Assembly: GCA_001871905.1 (NCBI GenBank)
Contig: MNUG01000040.1
Span: 1-64,000, forward strand
Source: Alphaproteobacteria bacterium CG1_02_46_17
Lineage (GTDB): Bacteria > Pseudomonadota > Alphaproteobacteria > Micavibrionales > Micavibrionaceae
Reading direction: 5' to 3'
Length of the DNA: 64,000 nt
Below the pieces are notes generated by a model. The model saw nothing but the letters and a program-made list of their open reading frames with translations. It was not told the DNA's origin and did not search any database. The position numbers and the translations under genes were made by a program. Shown one piece after another: positions 44,790 to 54,288 of the stretch (positions within the stretch are counted from its first letter, which is position 1; every line of letters starts with the position of its first letter).

Positions 44790-46979
44790 TTAATTCAAAT
44801 TTAGTTCGCGCCGCACCAATCCGGTTATTTGGTGCAGAAAAGATATCAAGGGTGATGTTTGCGTGGCGTCGATCAGTAAAATCCCTCGTTTTTTCATCAA
44901 ATGATCTGCTTGGGACTGACGATTTTTATTATCCGACAATCTTTCTTCACAAACGATCTTAAACACACTTTGTCTGGGGCTGACATTCGTCATATCAGGC
45001 TGTCCATTATTTGACGGCGCATTCACATTCAGATCATGAAATAATTCAGGAGATAAAATGGACGGGCTGGAGATCTCCTCGACCTGACGGACTTCCACCT
45101 GACTCGATGAGAATGGTTGACCATCCTTGATAAATTTTGCGCTTCCATTAATTGAGATACGATCACGATCTGTTTCAGGAACGTAGGTCACATAAATCAG
45201 GCTTTCCGGGTCAATAAGACGAAACAAAATATCATTAGTCTTGACAGTTCGACCGTCCTGAACTCCGGTCAACATATCCCGTATCTCGCCATCAAATGGA
45301 GCTGTCATCACCAGTTTTTGCAAGCGTTCGTCCATTGCTTCCAAGGATTGTAGGGTCAGAATAATTTGTTCCTCTAGAGAAGCATGTCCCTGCCGCAACG
45401 AAGAGGATGCTTTATTTTCATCCCGAGGGCTAGCTGTCGAGACAGACTCGCCACGTTTCAATGATTCGAGATAACCCAGTTTTGCTTGCATCAGATCTCG
45501 ATCCTGCTGCAATTTAGCCGATCCCAAAATCATCAACACATCACCTTTTTTGACGTGACCTCCATTTGCAACCAATATTTTTTTAACCTGTGCGACATCT
45601 GGTGCGTGTGCTTCCCAGTAGTTTTTATGATATTCGACAGCTGGGGCGCTGACGGTTCCATCCAATGGTAATACCAAAAACAATAAAATGACACCAAAGG
45701 TTCCCCACATAATTCTGGAGCGCCTTGATATAAATAACTCTCTTGATCTATCTTTCCAGACCTTGAGTTCCGAGAGAATCGGACGCAACAGGAAAACCCA
45801 GACCTCGACCAGAAACAAGATTGTTCCCAGTGGTTGGAAAAATAGCGCATAAACCAAAAGAGCTATCCCGCTAAACAAAAAGAACCGATACACCAATAGC
45901 AATGCACCAAACAGAATTAGAAATTTCTGTGTTGCTACGGGTAAATATTCCGGTGGCGGATCGTTCCATGCGAACAGAAATCGGCGTAATGCATAACGGG
46001 CAAAATTGCACGCACGCATTTGCAAGTTTTCAATACCAGTAAAATCAGAGAGTAAATAATATCCGTCAAAGCGCATTAATGGATTGAGATTAATCAGCAA
46101 AGATGACACCAGAGATACTGCCACCACATAAAATGAAACGATCTGCATCAAAGTTCCAGATGGAGACAGATGCCAGAACAACAGGAATATGGTGGCTAAC
46201 GCCAGTTCGGCCCGTATTCCGGCAAAACCGATGGCCATCCGGTCAAATCTGTTCTGCAGCCGCCAGACCCCTGTTGTTTCGGTATAAAGAACCGGATACA
46301 TTGCTATGACAGCAATCCCCATATGGGGCACGGGCACCTTGAATTTCGTAGCCGTGAAAGCATGAGCCCATTCATGGATAATCTTAATAAAGGCGAAGAC
46401 TATCCCGACCATCACAATTCCTGACAGTGATGGAATTTCTGCAAACTGGGAGAAAAATTCATCGGCGCGTTCAATGGTCATGATCACTAATATAAAAAGT
46501 GAAACCAGAACGACCCAGGTCATCCCTTTCGAAAACAGCGGCGACACGTAAGGATAGGATATATCTAGAAATTTTTGTGGCTTGAACAACGGCACTGTAA
46601 AGTACAGATAGTGATGCAACAATCTGTTGAGGGCTCCCTGCTCCTTTGGCTGGGAAATTAATTCATGCGCTGTTTCTTCCAATAAATGGTTTTTTTTCAG
46701 AAACTCCAGCAAATTTAATATATCACTTTGATCTATGTCCAAAGACGTGTTGGATGTAATGTCCTTGATCAATTCGTCTACATCTTCGTGGAGCGGGAAT
46801 CTCGACAGGCATTCACACTCAGCCCAACTCAGTTTGTAATAGGAATGGCTAACAGGATCATGCAACATGCCAGTTGGCTCACCACTTGCCGGATCAGCTG
46901 CACCAGAGAATATTTTTATACCGTAACGAAGACGGGGCAGTGACATTTGATTATTTGGAATATTCGAGGAATGCGTCAT
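44790..46979 (-). CDS. Membrane zinc metalloprotease (M50-like) fused to HlyD adaptor
   Basis: A 729-residue inner-membrane protein. Residues 30-110 look like a PqqD-like winged-helix peptide-recognition domain. The polytopic core has the zinc motif HEWAH (His202, Glu203, His206) inside a helix and the second site-2-protease motif NPLMRFDG (Asp305). From about residue 430 an HlyD-type part begins: a barrel-sandwich (lipoyl-like) strand pair, a helical hairpin and a beta-barrel (VMTAPFDGEIRD). It matches proteins named putative peptide zinc metalloprotease. AGGAGG is four bases before the ATG. It follows the GAF-HlyD gene by 8 nt. It probably processes or handles the giant protein during export; no ABC ATPase accompanies it. 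Confidence 0.85.
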   Translation of the reverse strand: MTHSSNIPNNQMSLPRLRYGIKIFSGAADPASGEPTGMLHDPVSHSYYKLSWAECECLSRFPLHEDVDELIKDITSNTSLDIDQSDILNLLEFLKKNHLLEETAHELISQPKEQGALNRLLHHYLYFTVPLFKPQKFLDISYPYVSPLFSKGMTWVVLVSLFILVIMTIERADEFFSQFAEIPSLSGIVMVGIVFAFIKIIHEWAHAFTATKFKVPVPHMGIAVIAMYPVLYTETTGVWRLQNRFDRMAIGFAGIRAELALATIFLLFWHLSPSGTLMQIVSFYVVAVSLVSSLLINLNPLMRFDGYYLLSDFTGIENLQMRACNFARYALRRFLFAWNDPPPEYLPVATQKFLILFGALLLVYRFFLFSGIALLVYALFFQPLGTILFLVEVWVFLLRPILSELKVWKDRSRELFISRRSRIMWGTFGVILLFLVLPLDGTVSAPAVEYHKNYWEAHAPDVAQVKKILVANGGHVKKGDVLMILGSAKLQQDRDLMQAKLGYLESLKRGESVSTASPRDENKASSSLRQGHASLEEQIILTLQSLEAMDERLQKLVMTAPFDGEIRDMLTGVQDGRTVKTNDILFRLIDPESLIYVTYVPETDRDRISINGSAKFIKDGQPFSSSQVEVRQVEEISSPSILSPELFHDLNVNAPSNNGQPDMTNVSPRQSVFKIVCEERLSDNKNRQSQADHLMKKRGILLIDATQTSPLISFLHQITGLVRRELNLN

Positions 46980-46987
46980 GCCCCCTC

Positions 46988-48286
46988 CTATATTCCAGTC
47001 AATTTCCGAACCATCAGGATCGGACGCCGCAAAATTTCATAGGACAAAACACTCCATCCGGCGCGGATTTTTGCTGTCCCTTTCCAGCCTATTTTAAGTG
47101 TTTCATCGTTATCCGTTATATCCGCGCTAATTTTATATGTATAAATCCCATCCTCATCCACGCTTGATTCATAACCAATCGAAATTATTTGCGCATCGAA
47201 GCTTTTTGATGGATAGACATTCAAAAAGAAATCGACCTCAGCCTTATCATCTATCGCGATCATCGCCTCGACCGGAACACGGATCAAGGCTTCATATTGC
47301 TTTGGGTCGGCAATTTTTATCAGGACATCTCCGGCACGAACCGGATGTCCTTCCAGAGATTCCTTTGCTGAAAAAATAGCAATTCCGTTGCGAGTTGATT
47401 TGATAGCGCTTCGCTCCAGCATCACTTGCGCATAGTCCGCCCTGATCTTTTTCTCTTCTATATCGGATTCCACTGCGCTCAATTCCGTCTTTTTCTCGGG
47501 CTGTGCCAAAGATTCACGACGTAATCTGGATAGTGAGGAATGCGCAACTTCCAATGTCTGGCCGGCAAGATCCGCGTCAGCTTTGAGTACTGTATTATCC
47601 AGCAATACCAATTTTTGACCTTGTTCGACTTCATCTCCGGGATGCACAAAAACATCCGATACCAATCCGTCAAATGGCGCTGTCAAATAATCGGCATCTT
47701 TGGCAACAATCTCGACTGGCGCAGTGACGCTTACTCTCACTGGAAAAAACAGGATGACCAATAGGGAGATCAAAAGAACTTTATTCCTTTTTGCATTTCC
47801 GCCCCATAAATGTTTGATCCGGCTGCCAATACCAGAAAGGCCACGTAAATCATGCAATGCGAGAAGTGGTGCATAAGACAATGCCAGTTCTTGCAACAGG
47901 CTTTGTTCCTCGCCCCTGAATTTCCGATCACTTTCAAGAATTAATCCACCGATGATGCCATCCTGTTGAGTCGAGAATGGTATGATGGTCAAAACGGTGT
48001 TCGGAGAAGACTCTTCGATGATCCTGATCTCGGGGGTGACCTGATTTCCCTTATAACACTTCAGATGTTCGAGCATACCCAAAGCATACGGACTTTTCGG
48101 ATCGAGAATGGCGTGGCCGGATATTTTCTCAAGTCCAACACCAAGAAAGGTTTTGTTCCAGAAAATAGCCTGCCGATATTCGATCAGTTTTTTGCTTTGA
48201 TTGACTACGACATGTAAAAACTCCTGCCGTGTTTTTGCATCCTGCGCTTGCCGCTGTAATGCCAATAATGTCAATAATGGGTTCAT
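46988..48286 (-). CDS. HlyD-family adaptor with N-terminal GAF-like domain
   Basis: A 432-residue inner-membrane adaptor. The first 150 residues form an alpha/beta domain resembling GAF (VLTIIPFSTQQDGIIGGLILESD), placed in the cytoplasm by the single membrane helix that follows (about 169-187, KVLLISLLVILFFPVRV). The periplasmic part has lipoyl-like halves around a short helical hairpin (LTAPFDGLVSDVFVHPGDEV; SAKESLEGHPVRAGDVLIKI) and a membrane-proximal barrel. GGAAG is seven bases before the ATG. The GAF-like part suggests signal- or ligand-gated export, an inference. Confidence 0.8.
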   Translation of the reverse strand: MNPLLTLLALQRQAQDAKTRQEFLHVVVNQSKKLIEYRQAIFWNKTFLGVGLEKISGHAILDPKSPYALGMLEHLKCYKGNQVTPEIRIIEESSPNTVLTIIPFSTQQDGIIGGLILESDRKFRGEEQSLLQELALSYAPLLALHDLRGLSGIGSRIKHLWGGNAKRNKVLLISLLVILFFPVRVSVTAPVEIVAKDADYLTAPFDGLVSDVFVHPGDEVEQGQKLVLLDNTVLKADADLAGQTLEVAHSSLSRLRRESLAQPEKKTELSAVESDIEEKKIRADYAQVMLERSAIKSTRNGIAIFSAKESLEGHPVRAGDVLIKIADPKQYEALIRVPVEAMIAIDDKAEVDFFLNVYPSKSFDAQIISIGYESSVDEDGIYTYKISADITDNDETLKIGWKGTAKIRAGWSVLSYEILRRPILMVRKLTGI

Positions 48287-48321
48287 ATGTGATCTTCCAG
48301 TTATACAAGATGCAAAAAAAA

Positions 48322-49395
48322 TTAGCGCGATTCTTTATATGGAGCTTGTTGAGAAAGATATCCAATAACCCCGGCATCCTTGATAGCCCCTGCATCCAGC
48401 TCGACTTTGCCGCTCATGCCGGATAGCAAAGGGTCATGATAGGAATCCAATACGGCGCGCACTTGAATGGACCGGCTAACCGGATCGACTTCCCCGTATA
48501 TGCGGGTAACCTTTGCTGAATACGTACGTCCTGTTTCATTTAGAGAAATTGTTATCGGAGCACCAACATTGACCCAGCGCAACCATTTGGATGGCATCAG
48601 GAACTCAATGTGCAAGGGGTCATTGGATGCGACTTCCAACAGCACACGATCGGTACGGGTATATTCCCCTTCATTGGCCAGACGTTTGGTCACGCGTCCA
48701 TCAAAACCGGCCCGAATAGTACAATCTTCAAGACGGGCTTCATAAAGCTTTATCTTGGCGTCTGCGGCCTTGTCTTCACTTTCAATATTCAAACGATCTA
48801 CATCGGAAATAATATCAAGCTTGAACAGCTGATCTCCGGTTTTAACTTTGGTGTCTGTTAGATTCTTTTCAACGCCTGCCATCTCTGCTTCGGCTGCCAG
48901 ATCATCGCAGGCATAGCGCACCAGAATATCATTCTTTTTGAACAAGTCGCCGTTCTGCAATGGAATATCAGAAATTTTTCCGTCATGACTGCTCGAAATC
49001 ACTGTTTCTTTGGCAGGAACGAGAACTCCATCCACATCCAATGTCTTTTCTTCAATCGGCCACTCATCGGCTGGGGGATCTTTGTCTTCCTTGCCATTGG
49101 CTGGCTCAAGCCCGTTGGCTTCCTTTTGAGAAATTTCTTTTTGCCTGGCCTGCATCTCACTTAAAGTTAAACGCGCAGGTGGATTATCCGAGAAATCTTG
49201 TGCAAGATCTTCTTCCTGATTTTGGTCTATTTGTATCTGACGATGGTCTAGACTTGAGGTATTGAACGAATCTTCCTGAGATGGTTCACTCCCATGTGAA
49301 ATTATTACGATAACCGACCCTACCATCACCAACAGAGCGATCAAGCGTACGGCAACATGGAAACCCCAACTTTCAACTATATTTCTATTGGCCAT
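48322..49395 (-). CDS. HlyD/RND-type periplasmic adaptor
   Basis: A 357-residue inner-membrane-anchored adaptor. One helix (about residues 14-33) is followed by a Gln/Glu-rich linker, then lipoyl-like half (VISSSHDGKISDIPLQNGDLFKKND), hairpin, second half (IRAGFDGRVTKRLANEGEYTRTD) and barrel. GGAGG sits five bases before the ATG within the end of the outer membrane factor gene (11-nt overlap). Second gene of the operon and the simplest of its three HlyD-type adaptors. Confidence 0.85.
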   Translation of the reverse strand: MANRNIVESWGFHVAVRLIALLVMVGSVIVIISHGSEPSQEDSFNTSSLDHRQIQIDQNQEEDLAQDFSDNPPARLTLSEMQARQKEISQKEANGLEPANGKEDKDPPADEWPIEEKTLDVDGVLVPAKETVISSSHDGKISDIPLQNGDLFKKNDILVRYACDDLAAEAEMAGVEKNLTDTKVKTGDQLFKLDIISDVDRLNIESEDKAADAKIKLYEARLEDCTIRAGFDGRVTKRLANEGEYTRTDRVLLEVASNDPLHIEFLMPSKWLRWVNVGAPITISLNETGRTYSAKVTRIYGEVDPVSRSIQVRAVLDSYHDPLLSGMSGKVELDAGAIKDAGVIGYLSQQAPYKESR

Positions 49396-50878
49396 GTTGC
49401 CCTCCTAACTGGGGGGGCTGAACAGGCGATGCATTCATTTCTGCAACCATCAATGTCTGGTGATCAATATGACGCCCCAGAGAATTAATCAGGGCGGCAT
49501 AAGAATCCTGCATATTTGTGCAAGCTGTGGCACGGGCCATGGCTCCGATCTGGCTATCCAGCTTTGCCAGTACTGCTTCGCCACCTGCGGCAAATCCTGT
49601 TTTGGATTTTTGTGTTTTGGCATAAGCCCTGTTTGCAACATTCACGGCAGATCGCTCGGCATCACGACATAATATCAAGCTTTGCGCTAGACTTTGACGA
49701 CCCAGATGCACTTGCGCAAGTAATGCCGCTTCCAACGCCTGACGATGGGCATCGGCCTGTCTCTCCTTATCCTTGGCCGCTTGAAAGCGCATTGGCAAGG
49801 TCAGGACATTTAGGATGTTCTGCGTCAGGCCAAAAGAAAAATTCGACCATTGTTTTTCCTGCAGAAAGGAATTGCTGTCATTATTATAAGAAAAGAGCAA
49901 CTGTGCCCCGGGGAAGGTTTTAAAAATCTCTTCGCGCACTGATTTGATCGCAATATTTTTATTCAGAACTTCCTCACGAAGTTCTGGACGTGATTTCAAG
50001 GCGCTCCATTCCTGATTGGGTATTTTCCCTGCCAGCAAAGCCTGAATATCGGAACGCACAGACGGGGGCGCTTCCAGTTCCAGAGTGACGGATTGGGGGT
50101 AAGACAGCAGGGCCTTTAGTTCGATATCGGCGCTTGAGAGAATCTGATCCATCTCTCTCAATGTTTTTTGCCGATCACTCAGTTCCGATATTTTCTGGCT
50201 CCCCTCATCACTCGAGAGAAGATTTTTATCAATGGCTTTGGATAAATTGCCAATTTGCCTATTGCTTGATGCAATAATGTTCGCAGTCTGGGTTTTTGTC
50301 TGCTGATATTCCCAAGCACGCCAATAGGCCGCATAAACATCCCGTTCAATGTTCTGCACAACCTTTACATAGCGTTCGCGCGTAATGGCACTTTCATCCT
50401 GCAAGCGGTAGGTCTCGGCCAGCGCCAGACCAGCATCAAGTAGATTCCAACTGGCCTGCATTTCGCCAACCATACGCCGACGATCTGAAGATTGGGAAGG
50501 TTCCAAAGACTGTAATCCGCTTTGTATGGAACGGCTGGATGACGCCCCCAGATCAGACCTGATCATTGTAGTGCGAGAGGACTTGACCTGAGGCAAAACC
50601 TCCAGCTCTTTCATGGTCAGATTACCGTCTTTTACGACCATATCCAGCGCTGCAACACGAGCATCCAGATTCATTTCGACCGCCCGATCAAGTGCTTTTG
50701 TCAAATCAAGGCGAATCATCTGCCCTTCATACTGGGTCTGCTCCTGCCTGTCATTTTCCAATAATTGCTGATGGGCAGGGCTATCGAGGTCAACAACATC
50801 ACCTGTGCATCCCGTCAACAAAGACAGGAATCCCAAGCCCAGCAAGGCTTTGATAGGTATGGAGAGGAATAAACCCAT
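49385..50878 (-). CDS. TolC-like outer membrane factor lipoprotein
   Basis: A 497-residue outer-membrane channel of the TolC/OMF family. The signal peptide ends in lipobox LLTGC (Cys24), so it is lipid-anchored. Two long coiled-coil halves (about residues 60-270 and 290-480) carry the typical heptad helices and short beta segments (SFGLTQNILN; MQASWNLLDAGL). First gene of the export operon, with a sigma-70-like promoter candidate about 70 bp upstream; the start at 50878 has a weak ribosome site. It would provide the outer-membrane exit for the system. Confidence 0.87.
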   Translation of the reverse strand: MGLFLSIPIKALLGLGFLSLLTGCTGDVVDLDSPAHQQLLENDRQEQTQYEGQMIRLDLTKALDRAVEMNLDARVAALDMVVKDGNLTMKELEVLPQVKSSRTTMIRSDLGASSSRSIQSGLQSLEPSQSSDRRRMVGEMQASWNLLDAGLALAETYRLQDESAITRERYVKVVQNIERDVYAAYWRAWEYQQTKTQTANIIASSNRQIGNLSKAIDKNLLSSDEGSQKISELSDRQKTLREMDQILSSADIELKALLSYPQSVTLELEAPPSVRSDIQALLAGKIPNQEWSALKSRPELREEVLNKNIAIKSVREEIFKTFPGAQLLFSYNNDSNSFLQEKQWSNFSFGLTQNILNVLTLPMRFQAAKDKERQADAHRQALEAALLAQVHLGRQSLAQSLILCRDAERSAVNVANRAYAKTQKSKTGFAAGGEAVLAKLDSQIGAMARATACTNMQDSYAALINSLGRHIDHQTLMVAEMNASPVQPPQLGGQHGQ

Positions 50879-50947
50879 AATTTATTTGCTATAATTCTTT
50901 TTGATCAGAAATAGGACGTTAACGGACAGCGCGATTGCGCACCGTCT

Positions 50948-50976
50948 AGTATGCAAAAAATTGTGGAAAAAGTGAA
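50948..50976 (-). promoter_or_regulatory. Promoter candidate for the export operon
   Basis: On the minus strand TTCACT, a 17-bp spacer and CATACT match four of six consensus bases each. It sits in the 199-bp gap between the deacetylase-like gene and the outer membrane factor start, giving a leader of about 65 nt. Confidence 0.4.
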
Positions 50977-51077
50977 TCCCCTATTTACCTATGAAAAACA
51001 GTCTCTTTGGAATCAGATATATGAGCACAAACTGATTCGGACCTTAGGGACGACTCATAAACACCCAGTCGGGGTTA

Positions 51078-51968
51078 TTAGCGCTTGAATTTATTAATGA
51101 ACAGATCGTCTGTTATTCCCTCAAGAATGCAAACATATCTCCCTTTTGCATAGCGTTCGGCCAGTGAGAATATTTTATCATTCATGAACTCACCCTTCAA
51201 AATATCATGGGTATCTCGCCCGTCTTTTTCGGGGCGTAATGATAAAAAAATCAAGTCGGGAGAAAAATTTTCAATCTCATGGCCGATCAGGGTTTCAAAT
51301 ATTTTATCAAGGTCATTCTGATGACATAGCTTTGGCAGACCTACTTCAAAAATGCGATCTGGAGCCGTAGGATCTTTGACCATACCGATTTTCCCACCAA
51401 CCTTGACACTCATCAGCATAATATCCGGATTTTGTACGATCAGATTTTTAACCTCTTGGCCGTGATCCAAATTGAAATCGACAAGAACAATACGTTTCAG
51501 AGATTTCTTCGACAAGGCATAATGCGCGGCAATCGCCGCATTACCAAAAATCCGGTATGCGACAGTTTCCTGCTCTCCTTCTTGTTCTGGATCAGTTCTG
51601 GTTGCACAAACAACCTGACGTGATTTCCCCGATACAATTTCATCGACAGCCTGACACGCAACACACACGCCTCTCAAAGCAGGAAGAAGGGACGCGCGTT
51701 CAATTTTTGTAATTTCATCAACATCAATTGTTCCGGCATTTTCTTCAACCAAAGACAAAACACGTCCTAATTTGGAGAAAAATTCCATTTCATTACTTCC
51801 CCAAGACACATCAACCCCTTTTGCCACTGGAAAGACATGACCAATCTTTGACATTCTTCTCTCAAAGTTGTCTTCGTCGTGAGTTTGCAAATGGGTATGT
51901 TCAGAGGGATTTTGCTGAAAACGGGCATCAACGCGCTCAACGCGCGTCATCATGGAAACTTCCCCCAT
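51078..51968 (-). CDS. Histone-deacetylase-fold protein, probably catalytically dead
   Basis: A 296-residue protein with the arginase/deacetylase fold pattern: AYRIFGNAAIAAHYAL matches the GFCxFNNxAIAA block, RIVLVDFNLDHGQEV matches the metal-binding VDxDxHHGxG strand, FSPDLIFLSL the next strand and CILEGITD the EGGY block. Key positions differ: the metal-site Asp-x-His reads Asn-x-Asp (166, 168), the active-site His-His pair is replaced by acidic/Gln residues, and the Asp of the GxD block is absent. This gives a pseudoenzyme or altered chemistry. The frame opens at 52034; ATG 51968 has GGGGGAG six bases upstream (ATG at 51953 is an alternative with GGGGGAAG). It lies upstream of the export operon on the same strand. 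Confidence 0.65.
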   Translation of the reverse strand: MGEVSMMTRVERVDARFQQNPSEHTHLQTHDEDNFERRMSKIGHVFPVAKGVDVSWGSNEMEFFSKLGRVLSLVEENAGTIDVDEITKIERASLLPALRGVCVACQAVDEIVSGKSRQVVCATRTDPEQEGEQETVAYRIFGNAAIAAHYALSKKSLKRIVLVDFNLDHGQEVKNLIVQNPDIMLMSVKVGGKIGMVKDPTAPDRIFEVGLPKLCHQNDLDKIFETLIGHEIENFSPDLIFLSLRPEKDGRDTHDILKGEFMNDKIFSLAERYAKGRYVCILEGITDDLFINKFKR

Positions 51969-52181
51969 AATAGACTCCCCCATATCCCCGTTTTTTAATA
52001 TCTTGTCGCTCAATACAAAAGCCACAGCGCCCATGAGAAAACCTGTAGGCTTTTTGTTTATTGTAACAAGAATATATTATTTATTAGTTATATTCTATCA
52101 GTAAAAGGGCCTCTTATACAATAATATAATTGTCGCATATACAGCATATTCGTACAAATGACCTATCATTGCGATCTATGG

Positions 52182-54263
52182 TTAAAGTCTTGAAAAGTCG
52201 GCAATCATCCCTGTGAATTTACGAATCTGGGAGAGCATCGCCAAACGATTGGCTCTGATATCAGGATCATTGTCATTCACCACTACCTTATCAAAAAACA
52301 GGTCAACCTGATCTTTAATACCGGCGAAACAAGACATGGCTTCGTCATAATGCCCCAGTGAAATCTGCTCTTGAACCTTTGGTACAATAGAAATCAAGAC
52401 GCGGTATAATTCTTTTTCTTCAGGTTCAATCAAAGATCCTTCGGAAATATCCTGAGAGATTTTTTGATCAGATTTCTTTTCTTCATTCTCAAGAATATTG
52501 ATCGCACGTTTGGTTGCCGAGACAAAATCCATTCCCTTGTCGGTATCAAGAAATTCCGAGATTTGCTCGATACGGTTTTTCATGTCGAGTAGACTATCCC
52601 CTGTGACGGCTTCAATAATGTTATGAGAAAAGTCCTTGCCTTTCATCAAAACTTTGAACCGATCGAGAATAAAAGGCTCGATATCTTCTGGCAGAGGCAC
52701 ATTATAAAGTGAGGCCGCCATCTTCAAAACAGGCGTCAGATCAAGAGTCAGACGATTCTCAATTATCAAACGGATAATTCCGAGGGCTGCACGCCGCAAG
52801 GCAAACGGGTCTTTGCTTCCGGTTGGTTTTTCACCAATCGAGAAAAATCCGACCAGTGTATCAATTTTATCGGCCAAAGCGACTACAACCGAAACCGGCG
52901 CGGTCGGACAAGAATCATTTGGCCCAGCAGGAGAATAATGGGTATGAATAGCGGTAGAAACATCCAGTCCTTCATCGTAAGCATCACGCGGGGTTCTATG
53001 CGCTCCACCACGAGCGTAGTAAGCCCCCATCACTCCCTGAAGTTCAGGAAATTCACGCACCATGCCTGTGACCAGATCGGCCTTACACAGATGGGCTGCG
53101 CGCACAGATTTAGCGAGGTCAGCATCAGTCATTTCCGCAATCATCGCAGCAAGCTTTTCCAACCGTGCAACTTTTTCAGACATCATTCCCAGTTTTTCAT
53201 GAAAACGAATTTGTTCCAGACGCGGCAGGTAAGTTTCAAGATTATGTTTCAAATCCTGTTCCCAGAAAAACCGTGCATCGGAAAGTCTCGCCCGCAAGAC
53301 CTTTTGATTGCCATGAATGATGGTTTTTCCATCATCATCAGGGATGACATTGGCGACACAAATAAAATGATTGGACAGCTCTCTATTGTTATCCAGAACC
53401 GAGAAGTACCGTTGGTTTTCCCGCATCGAGGTTGTAATCACTTCTTGTGGAATGCGTAAAAACTCCCGATCGAAACTTCCCAGAAATGGCACTGGCCATT
53501 CGACCAATCCGACAACTTCTTCCAATAACTTTTCATCCTCAAGTGCCTTGTATCCGTGGCCTGCCTGCGCGGCTTGCTGGCAAACACCGTCCCAGATTAT
53601 TTTCTTTCTGGTCGCACGATCCAATAGGACAAAATTCTCTTCCAGTTTTTTGCGGTAATCAGCAAAACTATTCACCTCAAAATCGGCTTTCGATCCCATA
53701 AATCTGTGACCACGTGTGATGTTACCAAATTTGATCGACTTATCAGGAGAAATAGCGAATTCGCCTTCGACAATCTTTCCATCAAACAACGCGACAACAC
53801 TATGAAAGGGGCGAACCCAGCGGACAGTACCATGCCCCCAGCGCATGGATTTTGGCCATGGCATGTTGGTGATCGCATCCGCAATCAATGACCCCAGAAT
53901 TTCGATGGTCGGGCCGCCTTTTTTAACAGACTCATAAAAATAATACTCAGTCCCTTTGATATCACGTCTGGTTAATTGGTCAGCACTGGCAAGGCCTGCT
54001 TTTTTCAAGAAACCGGCGAGCGCTTGTTCAGGAGCAGATATGGACGGCCCTTTCAGCTCTTCTGTAACATCCTCACGCGCAGCAGGAAGCCCCGTAATAT
54101 GCAAGGCAATCCGGCGCGGGGTTGAATAGGCATCACATGTTTCATATGCGATACCATCCGCTTTCAGACGTTCTATCACCAGACGCTCAAAACTCTCTTC
54201 GGCCGCGACTTGCATGCGGGCAGGGACTTCTTCCTGAAACAGTTCAATCAATAAATCAGACAT
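52182..54263 (-). CDS. glyS: Glycyl-tRNA synthetase beta subunit
   Basis: The beta chain of the alpha2beta2-type glycyl-tRNA synthetase, carrying tRNA recognition. 693 residues, as in E. coli (689). It begins MSDLLIELFQEEVPARMQ, contains the HD-like region KADLVTGMVREFPELQG, and ends in a DALR anticodon-binding-type helical domain. The frame runs 36 codons upstream into glyQ; the ATG at 54263 matches the family start. It follows glyQ by 25 nt. Confidence 0.95.
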   Translation of the reverse strand: MSDLLIELFQEEVPARMQVAAEESFERLVIERLKADGIAYETCDAYSTPRRIALHITGLPAAREDVTEELKGPSISAPEQALAGFLKKAGLASADQLTRRDIKGTEYYFYESVKKGGPTIEILGSLIADAITNMPWPKSMRWGHGTVRWVRPFHSVVALFDGKIVEGEFAISPDKSIKFGNITRGHRFMGSKADFEVNSFADYRKKLEENFVLLDRATRKKIIWDGVCQQAAQAGHGYKALEDEKLLEEVVGLVEWPVPFLGSFDREFLRIPQEVITTSMRENQRYFSVLDNNRELSNHFICVANVIPDDDGKTIIHGNQKVLRARLSDARFFWEQDLKHNLETYLPRLEQIRFHEKLGMMSEKVARLEKLAAMIAEMTDADLAKSVRAAHLCKADLVTGMVREFPELQGVMGAYYARGGAHRTPRDAYDEGLDVSTAIHTHYSPAGPNDSCPTAPVSVVVALADKIDTLVGFFSIGEKPTGSKDPFALRRAALGIIRLIIENRLTLDLTPVLKMAASLYNVPLPEDIEPFILDRFKVLMKGKDFSHNIIEAVTGDSLLDMKNRIEQISEFLDTDKGMDFVSATKRAINILENEEKKSDQKISQDISEGSLIEPEEKELYRVLISIVPKVQEQISLGHYDEAMSCFAGIKDQVDLFFDKVVVNDNDPDIRANRLAMLSQIRKFTGMIADFSRL

Positions 54264-54288
54264 TTTATTCTTCACATTCTTCTTAAAA

